Shown here: positions 21,163 through 33,047 of the stretch, piece by piece
Layout of the letters: the number at the start of each line of letters is the position of its first letter
Numbering within the stretch: position 1 is the stretch's first letter
Position numbers and translations under genes: made by a program
Origin: Bolinopsis microptera
Taxonomy: Eukaryota > Ctenophora > Tentaculata > Lobata > Bolinopsidae
Length of the DNA: 60,000 nucleotides
Direction: 5' to 3'
NCBI RefSeq assembly: GCF_026151205.1
Contig: NC_087084.1
Coordinates: 11,809,453 to 11,869,452, forward strand
Notes under the pieces: generated by a model
What the model saw: only the letters and a program-made list of their open reading frames with translations
What the model was told of the DNA's origin: nothing
Database searches by the model: none

Positions 21163-23520
21163 TTTAATTTAGTTTGAACTGAAATAAGTTGTTTACTATT
21201 TTCATCAAAAAGCTTCTCTAGTGTTAAGTTAATATTGATTAGTTAATCATATTACAAGTTGAACTATAGGATGAAATGCATAATTAGAAATGGGAAAGCA
21301 GCTATACGCAAAGCGTCATTATGCTACAATATTATAGTAATAACATTGTTTGTCTCAGATTATTTTTAATACAAGAAGCGACCAGCATCGCATCTTCATC
21401 GATTAGTTCGGAGTCGTCGCTACATTGATTTTTAATTGATGCTATATAGCAGATATGAGCAGCTTTAATCAGTCTGATTTGGTAGGTTTTGGGCTGGGCA
21501 CAGTTTGCTAAGGATTCTGTTTCTATCTGTTGTAAAACTTGATGGTCTGCTGTGAAAAGAACAAGGCAGAAGGCTCTGGATTGGTCTTTTCCATGCCTTT
21601 CTCAACGACAATCCCTCCTTAGCAGTTACTTATATTACAACTTTTTGTTCGGACTATTGACATGTAGTGTCTGGAGAAGGAGGGCAACAAAGGAGCACTT
21701 CTCAGTTGTACAGTGGGCATTTCTAGACGCTGCTATCCATTACCTTCGACATCTGAAACAGATTTTAATATAAGCAACCAATTAATAATACGGGTGAGAC
21801 TTAAGTTTCAGTGAAATTAAATCTGACACTTGTGTGCAGTAATGAGAGAAAATCCAGTGCATCTCAAACTGCTAAACTTGGCTTACTGTTTGAGAATCGT
21901 GACCTGGAATTGTTGAAATTCCAGCCTCCAAGATCAGAGTTGCTTTTACGTCCTCTTAAGAGGCTATCGAGATTCCACACTGTGTATGCTCTTTTCTCTG
22001 TACTTCCGGGGGTTGTATAAACCTGAGAAATTGAACAGTTCAATACCAGAGAGAATGCTGAAGACTTTGAAAGTTCTGCCAAAATGTTTATTTTCTATAC
22101 ACAAATCCGAATTTTTCTCTTTAGTGGCGATTTTAGACAACATTTACCTTCTTTCGGACTAAACTTTGAAACTGAATTGAAGTTTAAATGATTGCCTCTA
22201 GAATGATATAGACAGCTCAGGAAAAACACCACCAGAAGTTAAGAAATGGTGGATTTTTAAAGCAATAAGCTTAGATTTTGAACAAAATCATTCGACGCGA
22301 AAGCGCGGCTTTACGCGCGCCATTTAGCGCGAGTTTAATTGTCTGAAAGGGCTGACATTTCATATTTGACCAACAGAAAGACAATGTGACCGACATGAGA
22401 TACTAAAACTCTTTCGATAGACTAAAACTCTTCTAGACTGTTCTTAATGGCGGGAGTTTATGAAATTTCAAGATTAAGGTCAAATCCAGACTATCTTAAG
22501 CTTTAGAAAATGTTAATGACGCGTAATGCGTATACAATTTGTACGCGTAAAAGGGTGTTGAAAACCAATAAATACTGGTGTCGTACACTGTCAGACACCT
22601 TACTTCTTGATAATATATGTATAGGTTCAATCTTATCAGCACTGATCTGTTGAACATAATCATTCATGACCCGTATCTAGAGACATATCTAGTTACATTT
22701 TGATATGGTTGGGATATCAGTTTCACTTTCAATTTATTAAAACCCACCTGAGTTGTAGAACAAGAAAGTGTAGAGGAAATCTTTTAGCTTGCTGTTTTTA
22801 AATGGAGGATATCTGACGTCGTTAGCGAACTCCATACCAGCGTTCCGGCAGTGCACAGATTTGTAGTTTGTGAAGCGTCCTGGAGGCCAAGTGTTTAGAC
22901 TTGATTGTGAACAGTGATTGTGTGGATGAAAGGAGATGTTTGAAATAATATTTCACATTAATTTGTCTATTTCGATTACATTAGTCCAAATACCATGGCA
23001 AAGTATACTGGTTAAATTCTTGGACCGATGCCAGGACTCACCGTCTTTATTTTGGAAGGAGACATCCACTCCTCCAGGTTTCTGATGGTGTGGCCTATTT
23101 CATGGTCTGTGAAACGAATATCTGTGAAGTATAGTTCTTATTCTGGCTTCTTCCCGCTTCTTCATATCCTTAACCACTGCTTCCGCATCTAGTCAGTCCT
23201 GAGGATATTACTGGATAATGATCAAGTTTAGGAATAATTATTACTGTTCTGTAATCTGTTCACTGATCACTATTTTTATGATATAAATTAAAGTTGAATC
23301 AAGATCTTAGATGGTTGGTCTATGCAATCCTCTCTTATAATTGTATATTAATGTTAACTATGATCTCGCATTTATCAATTATCAGTATCACTAAGGTTAC
23401 TGAAAAGGGGATAAGCACCTCAGGCTATCCCAACAATTGCGGGAGAGTATTCAGTACCCCATCATTATATCGCTCCATGTTACAAGGTGATATTTAGTTG
23501 TGTTAATGAAGTGAAAACAT
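21163..23520. other. Non-coding interior of the 7.5-kb unit
   Basis: No recognisable gene. Small open frames (for example 21552-21773 and 21811-22020) lack family motifs. A CG-rich patch with GCGCGGC/GCGCGCC lies at about 22297-22332. Confidence 0.4.
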
Positions 23521-23537
23521 CATATGGGGTTGACGGT

Positions 23538-23693
23538 CTTTCACATATTACGTAATCAGCCGAGAGGGGGGGGGGTTTCCAAATGCTAACGGTTGATTAC
23601 GGGGGGAGGGGGGGGGGGCGGGGGTAGCATGAAACATAGAGAAAAGTGGTTTTTTTAAATGTCAATGTATGATTGCGTAATATTTGAAAGATC
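23538..23693. repeat. G-rich tracts inside a short inverted repeat
   Basis: Two G runs (about 23565-23575, and about 23601-23625 with only an A and a C interrupting) are framed by a ~20-bp imperfect inverted repeat: CTTTCACATATTACGTAATC at about 23539 and its inverse near 23673-23692. The runs could form G-quadruplexes on the plus strand. A related CGTTCACATATTATATAATC lies at about 43323, suggesting a dispersed small element. Confidence 0.6.
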
Positions 23694-23699
23694 ACATGT

Positions 23700-25190
23700 A
23701 GTAATGTGAGTTAAAAAAATGAATGTGCAAACTTACTTATTGATATGAATCTATGAGATAAATCAGAAGTCACTCCTCCGTCCTTTCACGCCCAAACCCA
23801 CCACCCAATTTTTAAATTTGTGTTATTTTTTAAACAAAACTCATGAATTATAGTCTAGGTTTTTTGAACTTATTATATTTAAATCTTGGCGACAGAATAA
23901 TTTTGTAGAGCAATGTACATTATGTCATCAGCAAAGCAATTTTTTTGCCACCCCTTGAAAATTGAGTTTCTCTTTCAAAAATTCCATCCTAGGTTTTTAA
24001 ACAAAATCCTATGCTTAGTTTATTAAGGCGAGTATCTTCAAAAAATTTAGCGTCACGTATAATTTTAGCTATCAAATCAGTGTGTAGTTTTGCACTTCCA
24101 AAAAATGTACTTTTCCATTCAAAAGTTGTATGAGTGTTGCATAGAAAATTAGAAGCTAACATTAGTCGCACTTTTTACCTTATGACAAGTACAAATATGA
24201 ATCGCAATCAAATCAAGACTGAAGATAGGTAATTTTAGGCCTTCAAAGATAATATAATGTCATATAATATAAAGGCGAATATATAAACCCACATATCTCA
24301 ATTTCTGATTGGAGAAAGAAGATCAATGCAACATGGGTATGAAAATTATCAGAATCATCACATTAAGGGGGTAGAACCTGGTTTCAAAGTCCTCACGCAT
24401 AAGGTTGATGAGTTATGTGACCACGCCCTTCTACGCGTACGCTCTCGCGAGTAACAATTATCACACTTATTTCATGATATCTCAGCTTCTGATTAGAGTG
24501 AAGGGCTCATCTTGGGCATACAAATGGTCAGCAAGTTTTTCAAGCTTACAACAGAGTTTGTCACATTTGACATGTTAAGAGCCTATCAATAAAGAAATAA
24601 TGATTATATATTTGACTTGCCACCAACATCGCACTGGCTAAGGGGACACATCCCCAAATAGGGCCACATCCCCAGATTACTGGTCTTTCATCCCCAGATT
24701 ACTGGTCTTTCGACTTTCGTCAAAGACCAGTCCAATATGTTGGTCACATGTTTCTGTAAGAACAAAGATATCGACAACAGATGTGGCGGGAGATGTAAAT
24801 TCTCAAAGAAAGGTGTGCTTAGCTATGCTTATTGTGTCTGCCAAAACTGATCTGTTGCAACACAGTCAAAGACAGATCAGGCCCACCTAACTCAACCTAA
24901 CACTCTAAGAGAAAGCAGCCATTGAAACCTTCAAGAAATACACGTAAAAAGGCTAACAAAGACTAATTTCATATATTTCCTAAGAATATTTAGGTATTGA
25001 TCAATCATTGCATATGAATAATGAACTGTTACTTAACTATCCCGTAAAAGGAAAATCTGACTATTTTATTTATTATCAAGGAAAAGTTTAATGCTATTCA
25101 TCAAATAGATTAATGATTATCATCCTATATTGAGTTGTGATCTCATGTATCTATTTTACAAATTTATGTCAATTTACTACATAACAATAG
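23700..25190. other. Non-coding stretch with a short tandem doubling
   Basis: No gene is recognised. CATCCCCAGATTACTGGTCTTT occurs twice in tandem at about 24664-24711, and AAAGACCAGT follows inverted at about 24723-24732, so a small hairpin is possible. The rest is AT-rich and shows nothing further. Confidence 0.45.
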
Positions 25191-25194
25191 ATTA

Positions 25195-25620
25195 GTGATT
25201 AGCAGAACAGGCTTATTATTTGCAGATGACAGTGCACTATATTTTGATAATATCACTTGAGGCTCGTCTGACAATGTAGTAGAAGTAGTATAAAGATGTC
25301 ATATGAATGGCTTAGAATTAACAAGCTGAGACGAAATGTTTCAAAATCCTCATTCATGGTATTCGACAAATGTCCTAATCTTGATAGACTGTCGATCCCT
25401 CTTGATTTGGAAGATGGCAGTCTTCACATAGAAGAAACCAAATACCAGAAATACCTAGGTCTGGTGATAGACAACCTATTAAACTTTCAGGACCATATTG
25501 ATTATGTAAGATCATGTTACTAGGAGAATAGGAGCATTATAAAGGTTTTAAAAAACTACTTCCACAGAAATATAGAAAAATATTTGTAAACGCTCTTATG
25601 CTTCCTCAATTTGATTACAT
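25195..25620 (+). pseudogene. Decayed LINE reverse transcriptase fragment
   Basis: Broken plus-strand frames read TGLLFADDSALYFDN (the RT Asp-pair box), then LRINKLRRNVSKSSFMVF, KYQKYLGLVIDNLLNFQDH, and KLLPQKYRKIFVNALMLPQFDY. The order is that of the C-terminal half of a Jockey/CR1-type RT. Stops and shifts separate the pieces and both ends are missing. The 3' side is cut by the 617-bp tandem array. Confidence 0.8.
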
Positions 25621-25673
25621 ATATATATAGATATTATAGCTGATATTACATTTTGAATGCTTTCGACTAGTTT

Positions 25674-27524
25674 CTAGTACAATTGCAATTACAAAAAATT
25701 ATTTTAATGCAGTCACTCAGATAAGTTTATAACAGGACATATCAACAAAGACACATACTCTGCCCATAATAAGGGGCCATAATTGTTTCAATTATGAAAC
25801 TGTATAGAATTATTATTATTAATAGTGCAATCGCCCACAATTTAATACTCTGTACTCAGATTAAACTAACTCACCTAGCCAAAGGGATCGGAGAGGGCGA
25901 ACAGAACTGTTGTATTATTATCCCATGACGTCAGAATGTAGTTCATCTTGAGAAGAAAACATTTCCACTACTCTTCATCACATTCTGAAAAATATTATTC
26001 ATTGATTTATAGTATAATTACACAGCAGACTTCTGTTTTGATTTGAACGGGTCATGTTTCATGAGCAAATTAGGAGCCCTTACCACTGCCGTAGATCATA
26101 AGTCCATATTTTAGCAACCATATTTTGAGAATGATGCATCCTGGACGGCATTCTTTTTCAGATCAATTCACCTGGACAAAAATAATGATCGAGTAGTTAC
26201 CCTGTCTTCACTGCAAAAATTATTCGATGTATGAAAGATTGTTATTATCACTTATCAAAGGAGATAGCTACAACAAATATCATCAAGTGTCTAGTACAAT
26301 TGCAATTACAAAAAATTATTTTAATGCAGTCACTCAGATAAGTTTATACCAGGACATATCAACAAAGACACCTACTCTGCCCACAATAAAGGGCCATAAT
26401 TGTTTCAATTATGAAACTGTATAGAATTATTATTATTAATAGTGCAATCGCCCACAATTTAATACTCTGTACTCAGATTAAACTAACTCACCTAGCCAAA
26501 GGGATCGGAGAGGGCGAACAGAACTGTTGTATTATTATCCCATGACGTCAGAATGTAGTTCATCTTGAGAAGAAAACATTTCCACTACTCTTCATCACAT
26601 TCTGAAAAATATTATTCATTGATTTATAGTATAATTACACAGCAGACTTCTGTTTTGATTTGAACGGGTCATGTTTCATGAGCAAATTAGGAGCCCTTAC
26701 CACTGCCGTAGATCATAAGTCCATATTTTAGCAACCATATTTTGAGAATGATGCATCCTGGACGGCATTCTTTTTCAGATCAATTCACCTGGACAAAAAT
26801 AATGATCGAGTAGTTACCCTGTCTTCACTGCAAAAATTATTCGATGTATGAAAGATTGTTATTATCACTTATCAAAGGAGATAGCTACAACAAATATCAT
26901 CAAGTGTCTAGTACAATTGCAATTACAAAAAATTATTTTAATGCAGTCACTCAGATAAGTTTATACCAGGACATATCAACAAAGACACCTACTCTGCCCA
27001 CAATAAAGGGCCATAATTGTTTCAATTATGAAACTGTATAGAATTATTATTATTAATAGTGCAATCGCCCACAATTTAATACTCTGTACTCAGATTAAAC
27101 TAACTCACCTAGCCAAAGGGATCGGAGAGGGCGAACAGAACTGTTGTATTATTATCCCATGACGTCAGAATGTAGTTCATCTTGAGAAGAAAACATTTCC
27201 ACTACTCTTCATCACATTCTGAAAAATATTATTCATTGATTTATAGTATAATTACACAGCAGACTTCTGTTTTGATTTGAACGGGTCATGTTTCATGATC
27301 AAATTAGGAGCCCTTACCACTGCCGTAGATCATAAGTCCATATTTTAGCAACCATATTTTGAGAATGATGCATCCTGGACGGCATTCTTTTTCAGATCAA
27401 TTCACCTGGACAAAAATAATGATCGAGTAGTTACCCTGTCTTCACTGCAAAAACTATTCGATGAATGAAAGATTGTTATTATCACTTATCAAAGGAGATA
27501 GCTACAACAAATATCATCAAGTGT
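25674..27524. repeat. Three head-to-tail copies of a 617-bp unit
   Basis: Copies start at 25674, 26291 and 26908, spaced exactly 617 bp, and the array closes at 27525 with a CTAG stub. Copies two and three are nearly identical, and copy one differs at a few positions. Each unit holds a CRE-like TGACGTCA and short AT-rich patches; the 65-codon open frame in each copy has no known family. The outer flanks, CTTTCGACTAG on the left and CTAGACGAAAG on the right, are near-inverse of each other. This looks like a recent local tandem amplification or young satellite. Confidence 0.95.
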
Positions 27525-27529
27525 CTAGA

Positions 27530-28250
27530 CGAAAGGTCTTACCTCTTTTTTCTGGTTGCGGGTTGGTTGAACATTTTAAAGTCAGCGAGTGCCAGCGGTA
27601 TCCAATTGCAATTGAACAATGTTAATGAAAGATACCAGCTTACGTGCATTACATGACTCAACAAACTGGTTACCTTAAACTCATTTTCGATACTCAAAAC
27701 GAAAATATTTACTCCGCAAACATTTACAAAGTTTGCAATTTGGATAAAGCTTGGATGCGCGGCTTGACTACTTGACTAGAATTACATTTTAAAATAAAAT
27801 TTCAAATGTCTTATTTCAATTTTTGGAATTTTTCCAATCAATGTTAATGACCAAAACTTTATTAAGCCTACCATATACTACTGTAGCGTAAGAATTATAT
27901 TAATATATTAATCATGCCAATACCACAATTATCAATACTGAACGCGTAATATTTGTCAATAGCAAATAGAATAAACTACCGTCAATAATTACAAACAGTC
28001 GGCTCCATTAAATAAAACAGTATAATCGTTTATGAAATGGCCACTTGTATATTTGAATAACAATTATTGCCAAATTTGCAAAACTGAAGTTTAAATTAAT
28101 AATGAAATATAATTTGAAATTAGTCGTTGTTGCATTGCGCGCGGCGCGAGTGACTGTTCGTTCAACACACTCACTGCTAATAATGTATGCGTCTAATGCA
28201 TCATTAATGGAAGGCGCGCCGGTGTAATTTTTGCGCGCGAATTTACGATT
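27530..28250. other. Non-coding AT-rich stretch
   Basis: No gene is recognised. CG-rich islands (GCGCGCGGCGCGAG at about 28136; GGCGCGCCGG at about 28212) lie near the right end of the 7.5-kb unit. Confidence 0.4.
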
Positions 28251-28272
28251 TAAACGAAAAGAAACTGCAGGG

Positions 28273-28540
28273 AGGTGGCTGCATGTATTTCAACTCCAGT
28301 AAAAGGGACATTGAGAGCACGTGGTAGACCCTCAAAAGGCTCGAGAGGTTGCTCATTGCGAGTCAGCTGTTTTTCGAGATAGTCTCTAACAACAAAAGCT
28401 TTCATGTCGTCAGATGCAATCAAACAGCCATTTTCATCATGAACACCAATCGAGTTATTAGGTGGTTTGCTTTTCTGAAGATGTCTTACTGCTTCAAACA
28501 TTTTCCTTGAATCGTTTGTGTTAGTAATATCACAAATAAA
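28273..28540 (-). pseudogene. LINE ORF, upstream linker of the RT whose rest lies at 19316-20810
   Basis: On the minus strand the frame reads DITNTNDSRKMFEAVRHLQK, SIGVHDENGCLIASDD, VVRDYLEKQL, LEPFEGLPRALNVPFT and VEIHAAT. This is the linker that precedes the first RT block in many LINEs (DE-G-L-x-x-D...K). The frame ends at the 7.5-kb unit and would continue with SSLKNGRANGPDG at 20810. An A-rich tract cuts it on the 5' side near 28540. The frame is open, so the split is recent relative to the LINE's own age. Confidence 0.8.
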
Positions 28541-28700
28541 AAATTAAAATTAAAAAATAAAAAAATAAAAAATATAAAAAAAATAAAAAAATATCAAAAA
28601 TATTAAAAAAAATAAAACTAAAAAAAAAATAAAAAAAAATAAAAAAAATGAAAAAAATAAAAATAAAAAAATAAAAAACTTTTTTAAAATTTTTTTTTTT
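28540..28700. repeat. A-rich low-complexity tract
   Basis: Runs of A with single T interruptions on the plus strand. The composition is like the tract at 19021-19230. Confidence 0.8.
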
Positions 28701-28707
28701 AAAACTT

Positions 28708-28781
28708 TTTTTTGCGCGGCTTGTCCCAATTGAGTCAAGTTTATATATACTTGACTCAATTGGGACAAGCCGCGCAAAAAA
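28708..28781. repeat. Perfect 33-bp-arm palindrome
   Basis: The arm at 28708-28740 (TTTTTTGCGCGGCTTGTCCC, continuing to AAGT) is exactly inverted at 28749-28781, with an 8-base AT spacer. A third copy of the arm with one substitution follows at about 28819-28851 and runs into a separate hairpin, 11-bp arms at 28852-28862 and 28868-28878, loop GTGCT. Confidence 0.95.
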
Positions 28782-29301
28782 GGGTTTTTTTTTAAAAACT
28801 TTTTTTAAAGAAAAAACTTTTTTTTGCGCGGCTTGTCCCAATTGAATCAAGTTTATACTCGCGTGCTGCGAGTATAAAAATTAGGTAAAATCAAGACCGA
28901 AAATCTTTACCCCCGTAGTGCATTTATGTTCCGGGGTAGGTGGAACATGTTTTGGTGGTTAAATTGTAAATAGTTAGTACTTGTCCCAAACCATCAGAAA
29001 AACCGAGTTTCGACCTCCCAACCCACTCAGGCCACTCCCAGGGGGCAGGGGCCACGCCCATCCCAAAATTACTGAAAATTAGGTAAAATCAAGACCGAAA
29101 ATCTTTACCCCCGTAGTGCATTTATGTTCCAGGGTAAGTGGAACATGTTTTGGTGGTTAAATAGTTAGTACTTGTCCCAAACCATCAGAAAAACCGAGTT
29201 TCGACCTCCCAACCCACTCAGGCCACTCCCAGGGGCCACGCCCATCCCAAAATTACTGAAATCCAGGTAAAATCAAGACCAAAAATCTTTACCCCCGTAG
29301 T

Positions 29302-31665
29302 AGTAGTATATGATGCATTTTTCAATAGCCATTTTGGGAAAAAGTGGGGCACACATAATGAAAGTAAGCATATTACGTAATGTTACCGGCGGCGTCCTTG
29401 TAACTTGTGTGATATCATGTTCCATGTGGAAGCTATATTGGATGTAACTTGATTATTATGTCATGTTCATTGCTCACAGTACTTTTGTGATCTTATCTTG
29501 TCTCGATCTTACCAGATTAGAGCGGGCCACAGTTAAGTTATAATGTGCAATTATTAATGACGGGTATTATTATTAATGACGGGTATTATTATTATTAATA
29601 ATGGGTATTATTAATAATGACGGGTATTATTATCAATGACGGGTATTATTATTAAGACGGGTATCATTATTAATGACGGGTATTATTATTATTAATGACG
29701 GTATCATTATTATTAATAATGACGGGTATTATTATTAATGACGGGTATTATTATTAATGACGGGTATTATTATCAATGACGGGTATTATTATTATTAATG
29801 ACGGGTATTATTATTAATGACGGTATTATTAATAATGACGGGTATTATTATTAATGAATGGTATTATTATTATTAATGACGGGTATTATTATTATTAATG
29901 ACGGCCACGGGTATTATTATTAATGACGGTATTGTTAATAATGACGGGTATTTTTATAAATGACGGGTATTATTGTTAATGACGGGTATTTTTATTATTA
30001 ATGACGGGTATTATTATTTTAGTGACGGGTATTATTATTATTAATGACGGGTATTATTGTTAATGACGGGTATCATTATTAATGACGGGTATTATTATTA
30101 TTAATGACGGTATCATTATTATTAATAATGACGGGTATTATTATTAATGACGGGCATCATTATTAATGACGGTATTGTTAATAATGACGGGTATTATTGT
30201 TAATGACGGGTATTATTATTATTAATGACGGGTATTATTATTATTAATGACGGGTATTATTGTACAAGTCACAAATAATAATAATAATAATAACCGTCAC
30301 TAAAAATAATAATTCCCGTCATTAACAATAATACCCGTCATTAATAATAATACCCGTCATTATTAACAATACCGTCATTAATAATAGTACCCGTCATTAA
30401 TTATAATACCCGTCATTAATAATAATACCCGTCATTAACAATAATACCCGTCATTAATAATAATAACCGTCACTAAAATAATAATACCCGTCATTAATAA
30501 TAATAATACCCGTCATTAACAATAATACCCGTCATTTATAAAAAATACCCGTCATTATTAACAATACCGTCATTAATAATAGGGTAATATTATTAATGAC
30601 GGGTATCATTATTAATGACGGGTATTATTATTAATGACGGTATTGTTAATAATGACGGGTATTATTGTTAATGACGGGTATTATTATTTTTAGTGACGGG
30701 TATTATTATTATTATTATTTGTGACTTGTACAATAATACCCGCCATTAATAACAATACCCGTCATTATTAACAATACCGTCATTAATAATGATACCCGTC
30801 ATTAATAATAATACCCGTCATTATTAATAATAATGATACCGTCATTAATAATAATAATACCCGTCATTTATAAAAATACCCGTCATTATTAACAATACCG
30901 TCATTATTAACAATACCGTCATTAATAATAATACCCGTCATTAATAATAATAATACCCGTCATTAATAATAATAATACCATTCATTAATAATAATACCTG
31001 TCATTAATAATAATACCCGTCATTAATAATAATATCTGTCATTAATAATAATATTCGTCATTAATAATAATACCCGTCTTAATAATAATACCCGTCATTG
31101 ATAATAATACCCGTCATTATTAATAATACCGTCATTAATAATAATACCCGTCATTAATAATAATAATACCCGTCATTAATAATAATACCCGTCATTAATA
31201 ATAATACCCGTCATTATTAATAATAATGATACCGTCATTAATAATAATAATACCCGTCATTAATAATGATACCCGTCTTAATAATAATACCGTCATTGAT
31301 AATAATACCCGTCATTATTAATAATACCCGTCATTATTAATAATACCCGTCATTATTAATAATACCCATTATTAATAATAATCCCCGTCATTAATAATAA
31401 TACCCGTCATTAATAATGGCACATTATAACTTAACTGTGGCCCGCTCTAATCTGGTACGATCGAGACACGATAAGATCACAAAAGTACTGTGAGCAATGA
31501 ACATGACATAATAATCAAGTTACATCCAATATAGCTTCCACATGGAACATGATATCACACAAGTTACAAGGACGCCGCCGGTAACATTACGTAATATGCT
31601 TACTTTCATTATGTGTGCCCCACTTTTTCCCAAAATGGCTATTGAAAAATGCATCATATACTACT
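29302..31665. mobile_element. 2364-bp element with 247-bp inverted repeats (AGT ends), 6-bp target duplication CGTAGT; Polinton-like ends
   Basis: The left arm 29302-29548 is inverted at 31419-31665 with two substitutions by eye. The ends begin AGTAGTATATGATGC. CGTAGT at 29296-29301 is repeated at 31666-31671, and the neighbouring tandem units show the uninterrupted site. Ends starting AG, long inverted repeats and a 6-bp duplication are what Polinton/Maverick elements show; IS3EU and Dada also make 6-bp duplications, so the assignment is tentative. There is no capsid, polymerase or integrase gene: the interior is only a short-repeat array. It would be a non-autonomous derivative. Confidence 0.85.
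29549..31418. repeat. Minisatellite of ~17-19-bp units in alternating orientation
   Basis: Units like GACGGGTATTATTATTAAT fill the interior of the AGT-ended element. Orientation runs forward (29549 to about 30250), inverted (about 30250-30585), forward (about 30586-30720) and inverted again to 31418. The joints at about 30248-30265 (TTGTACAAGTCACAAAT) and 30716-30733 (its inverse) are the same sequence reversed. This implies that a central block flipped by recombination between inverted repeats, or that the array grew in a hairpin. Confidence 0.92.
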
Positions 31666-32090
31666 CGTAGTGCATTTATGTTCCGGGGTAGGTGGAACAT
31701 GTTTTGGTGGTTAAATTGTAAATAGTTAGTACTTGTCCCAAACCATCAGAAAAACCGAGTTTCGACCTCCCAACCCACTCAGGCCACTCCCAGGGGCCAC
31801 GCCCATCCCAAAATTACTGAAATCCAGGTAAAATCAAGACCGAAAATCTTTACCCCCGTAGTGCATTTATGTTCGGGGTAGGTGGAACATGTTTTATTGG
31901 TTAAATAGTTAGTACTTGTCCCAAACCATCAGAAAAACCGAGTTTCGACCTCCCAACCCACTCAGGCCACTCCCAGGGTCCACGCCCATCCCAAAATTAC
32001 TGAAATCCAGATAAAATCAAGACCGAAAATCTTTACCCCCGTAGTGCATTTATGTTCCGGGGTAGGTGGAACATGTTTTGGTGGTTGTTT

Positions 32091-33045
32091 GTTGTTGTTT
32101 GGGGACCGGTTTTTGGTACCCGGCCAATGTTTACAAAATAATATGATACATAACAATATAATTTTATTTAATATGCGTGAATATGAAAATTGAAAATTAT
32201 TATGTAACCTTTTACGTTTATTCATTAAAAACAAAAACAAAAACAAAAACTTTAAAAATTAAAACTTGCATATCATGATTTATTAACATAGTGACAAATA
32301 ATTTGATTTGATACGAAAGATGATCACACGCACTGTTTTATAAGCTACTTGTGTCAGATTACTGATTAGTGGGCAGTGTAGAGTCGATGGTATAGTACTC
32401 TGTATCAGTATAGTGCTCTTGATTGAGGTTAAAACAAAAAAGAATAACTGAGCCCAAAAAGAATAACTGAGCCCATGTCTTATCAGCACCTGCTAGCGCT
32501 ATCTATATGATGCTATCAATATGACAGTGAATGGGCAGTGAAAAATGTGGCATATGGTTGATAGTGACTAGTGTGCTAACCGTCTAGTTTTATTTATTCC
32601 TTAGGTTATTCTCGGTAGTTGATTTGTTGTGTGCCTGATCTTGTCGATTTACGTAGCCCGGGTAAATTTAATTATGTAACAGAAAAGGTGGCCATTCTTC
32701 ATCGGTTCCTGAGCTTTGTAGTTCTATCATTACACGCTTTACTGTTTTCTTATAAATGCTTATTGAGAAAATGCTTGTATCACGCGGTGACCCCCACGTG
32801 CCACGGTTGCTTCACTGTAGAGTTTCGACGATACAGGGGGAGCCGCGCACTCGTGCGCGTCGGGTCATACAACGTATGACAAGAAAATGCTAGATGGGCA
32901 AGTTATGCGACTAATGTTGTGCTCGGTAATAGCTAATATAGGACCTTTATACAGAACACTAGCGTGTAAATCTGGTTTAGTAGTAGTAAACCCGCGATGG
33001 GGTGGCATGTGCCTCAATAAAAATATTACAATCATTTATTATTAT
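32091..33045. other. Non-coding stretch
   Basis: No gene is recognised. It contains an AAAAAC run (about 32229-32252) and an 18-bp tandem doubling (AAAAAGAATAACTGAGCCCA) at about 32436-32475. Small open frames such as 32619-32879 have no family features. Confidence 0.4.
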
Positions 33046-33047
33046 AA

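Larger units (their letters stand above)
20811..28272. mobile_element. 7462-bp unit with terminal inverted repeats and 2-bp AG target duplication
   Basis: The left end CCCTGCGGTTTCTTTGCGTT and the right end, inverted CCCTGCAGTTTCTTTTCGTT, match at 18 of 20 positions. AG precedes the left end (20809-20810) and follows the right end (28273-28274). The unit sits exactly between two halves of one LINE ORF, which rejoin in frame if the unit and one AG are removed. This makes a real transposition event very likely. No transposase is recognisable; contents are a tRNA-like sequence, a decayed LINE and a 617-bp tandem array. The superfamily is not identified. Confidence 0.75.
28878..32090. repeat. Tandem array of ~185-197-bp units, split by a transposon
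   Basis: Units begin AGGTAAAATCAAGACCGAAA and contain TTTACCCCCGTAGTGCATTT, GTAGGTGGAACATGTTTTGG, GTTAGTACTTGTCCCAAACC and CCACTCCCAGGGGCCACGCC. Two full copies lie at about 28878-29258, and a third is cut at 29301 by the inserted element and resumes at 31666. Further copies start at about 31825 and 32008, the last truncated near 32086. A short match (AAATAGTTAGTACTTGTC) recurs at about 43056. No coding role is seen. Confidence 0.9.

Noticed and set aside
25296-27656. Repeated 63-75-codon open frames in and near the 617-bp array
   Set aside because: The two identical frames at 26227 and 26844 are copies of the tandem unit with no family motifs. The frame at 25296 is kept only as part of an RT relic.
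29549-31418. CRISPR-like array
   Set aside because: Units are contiguous, with no unique spacers and with orientation switches, in an animal genome; it is a minisatellite.
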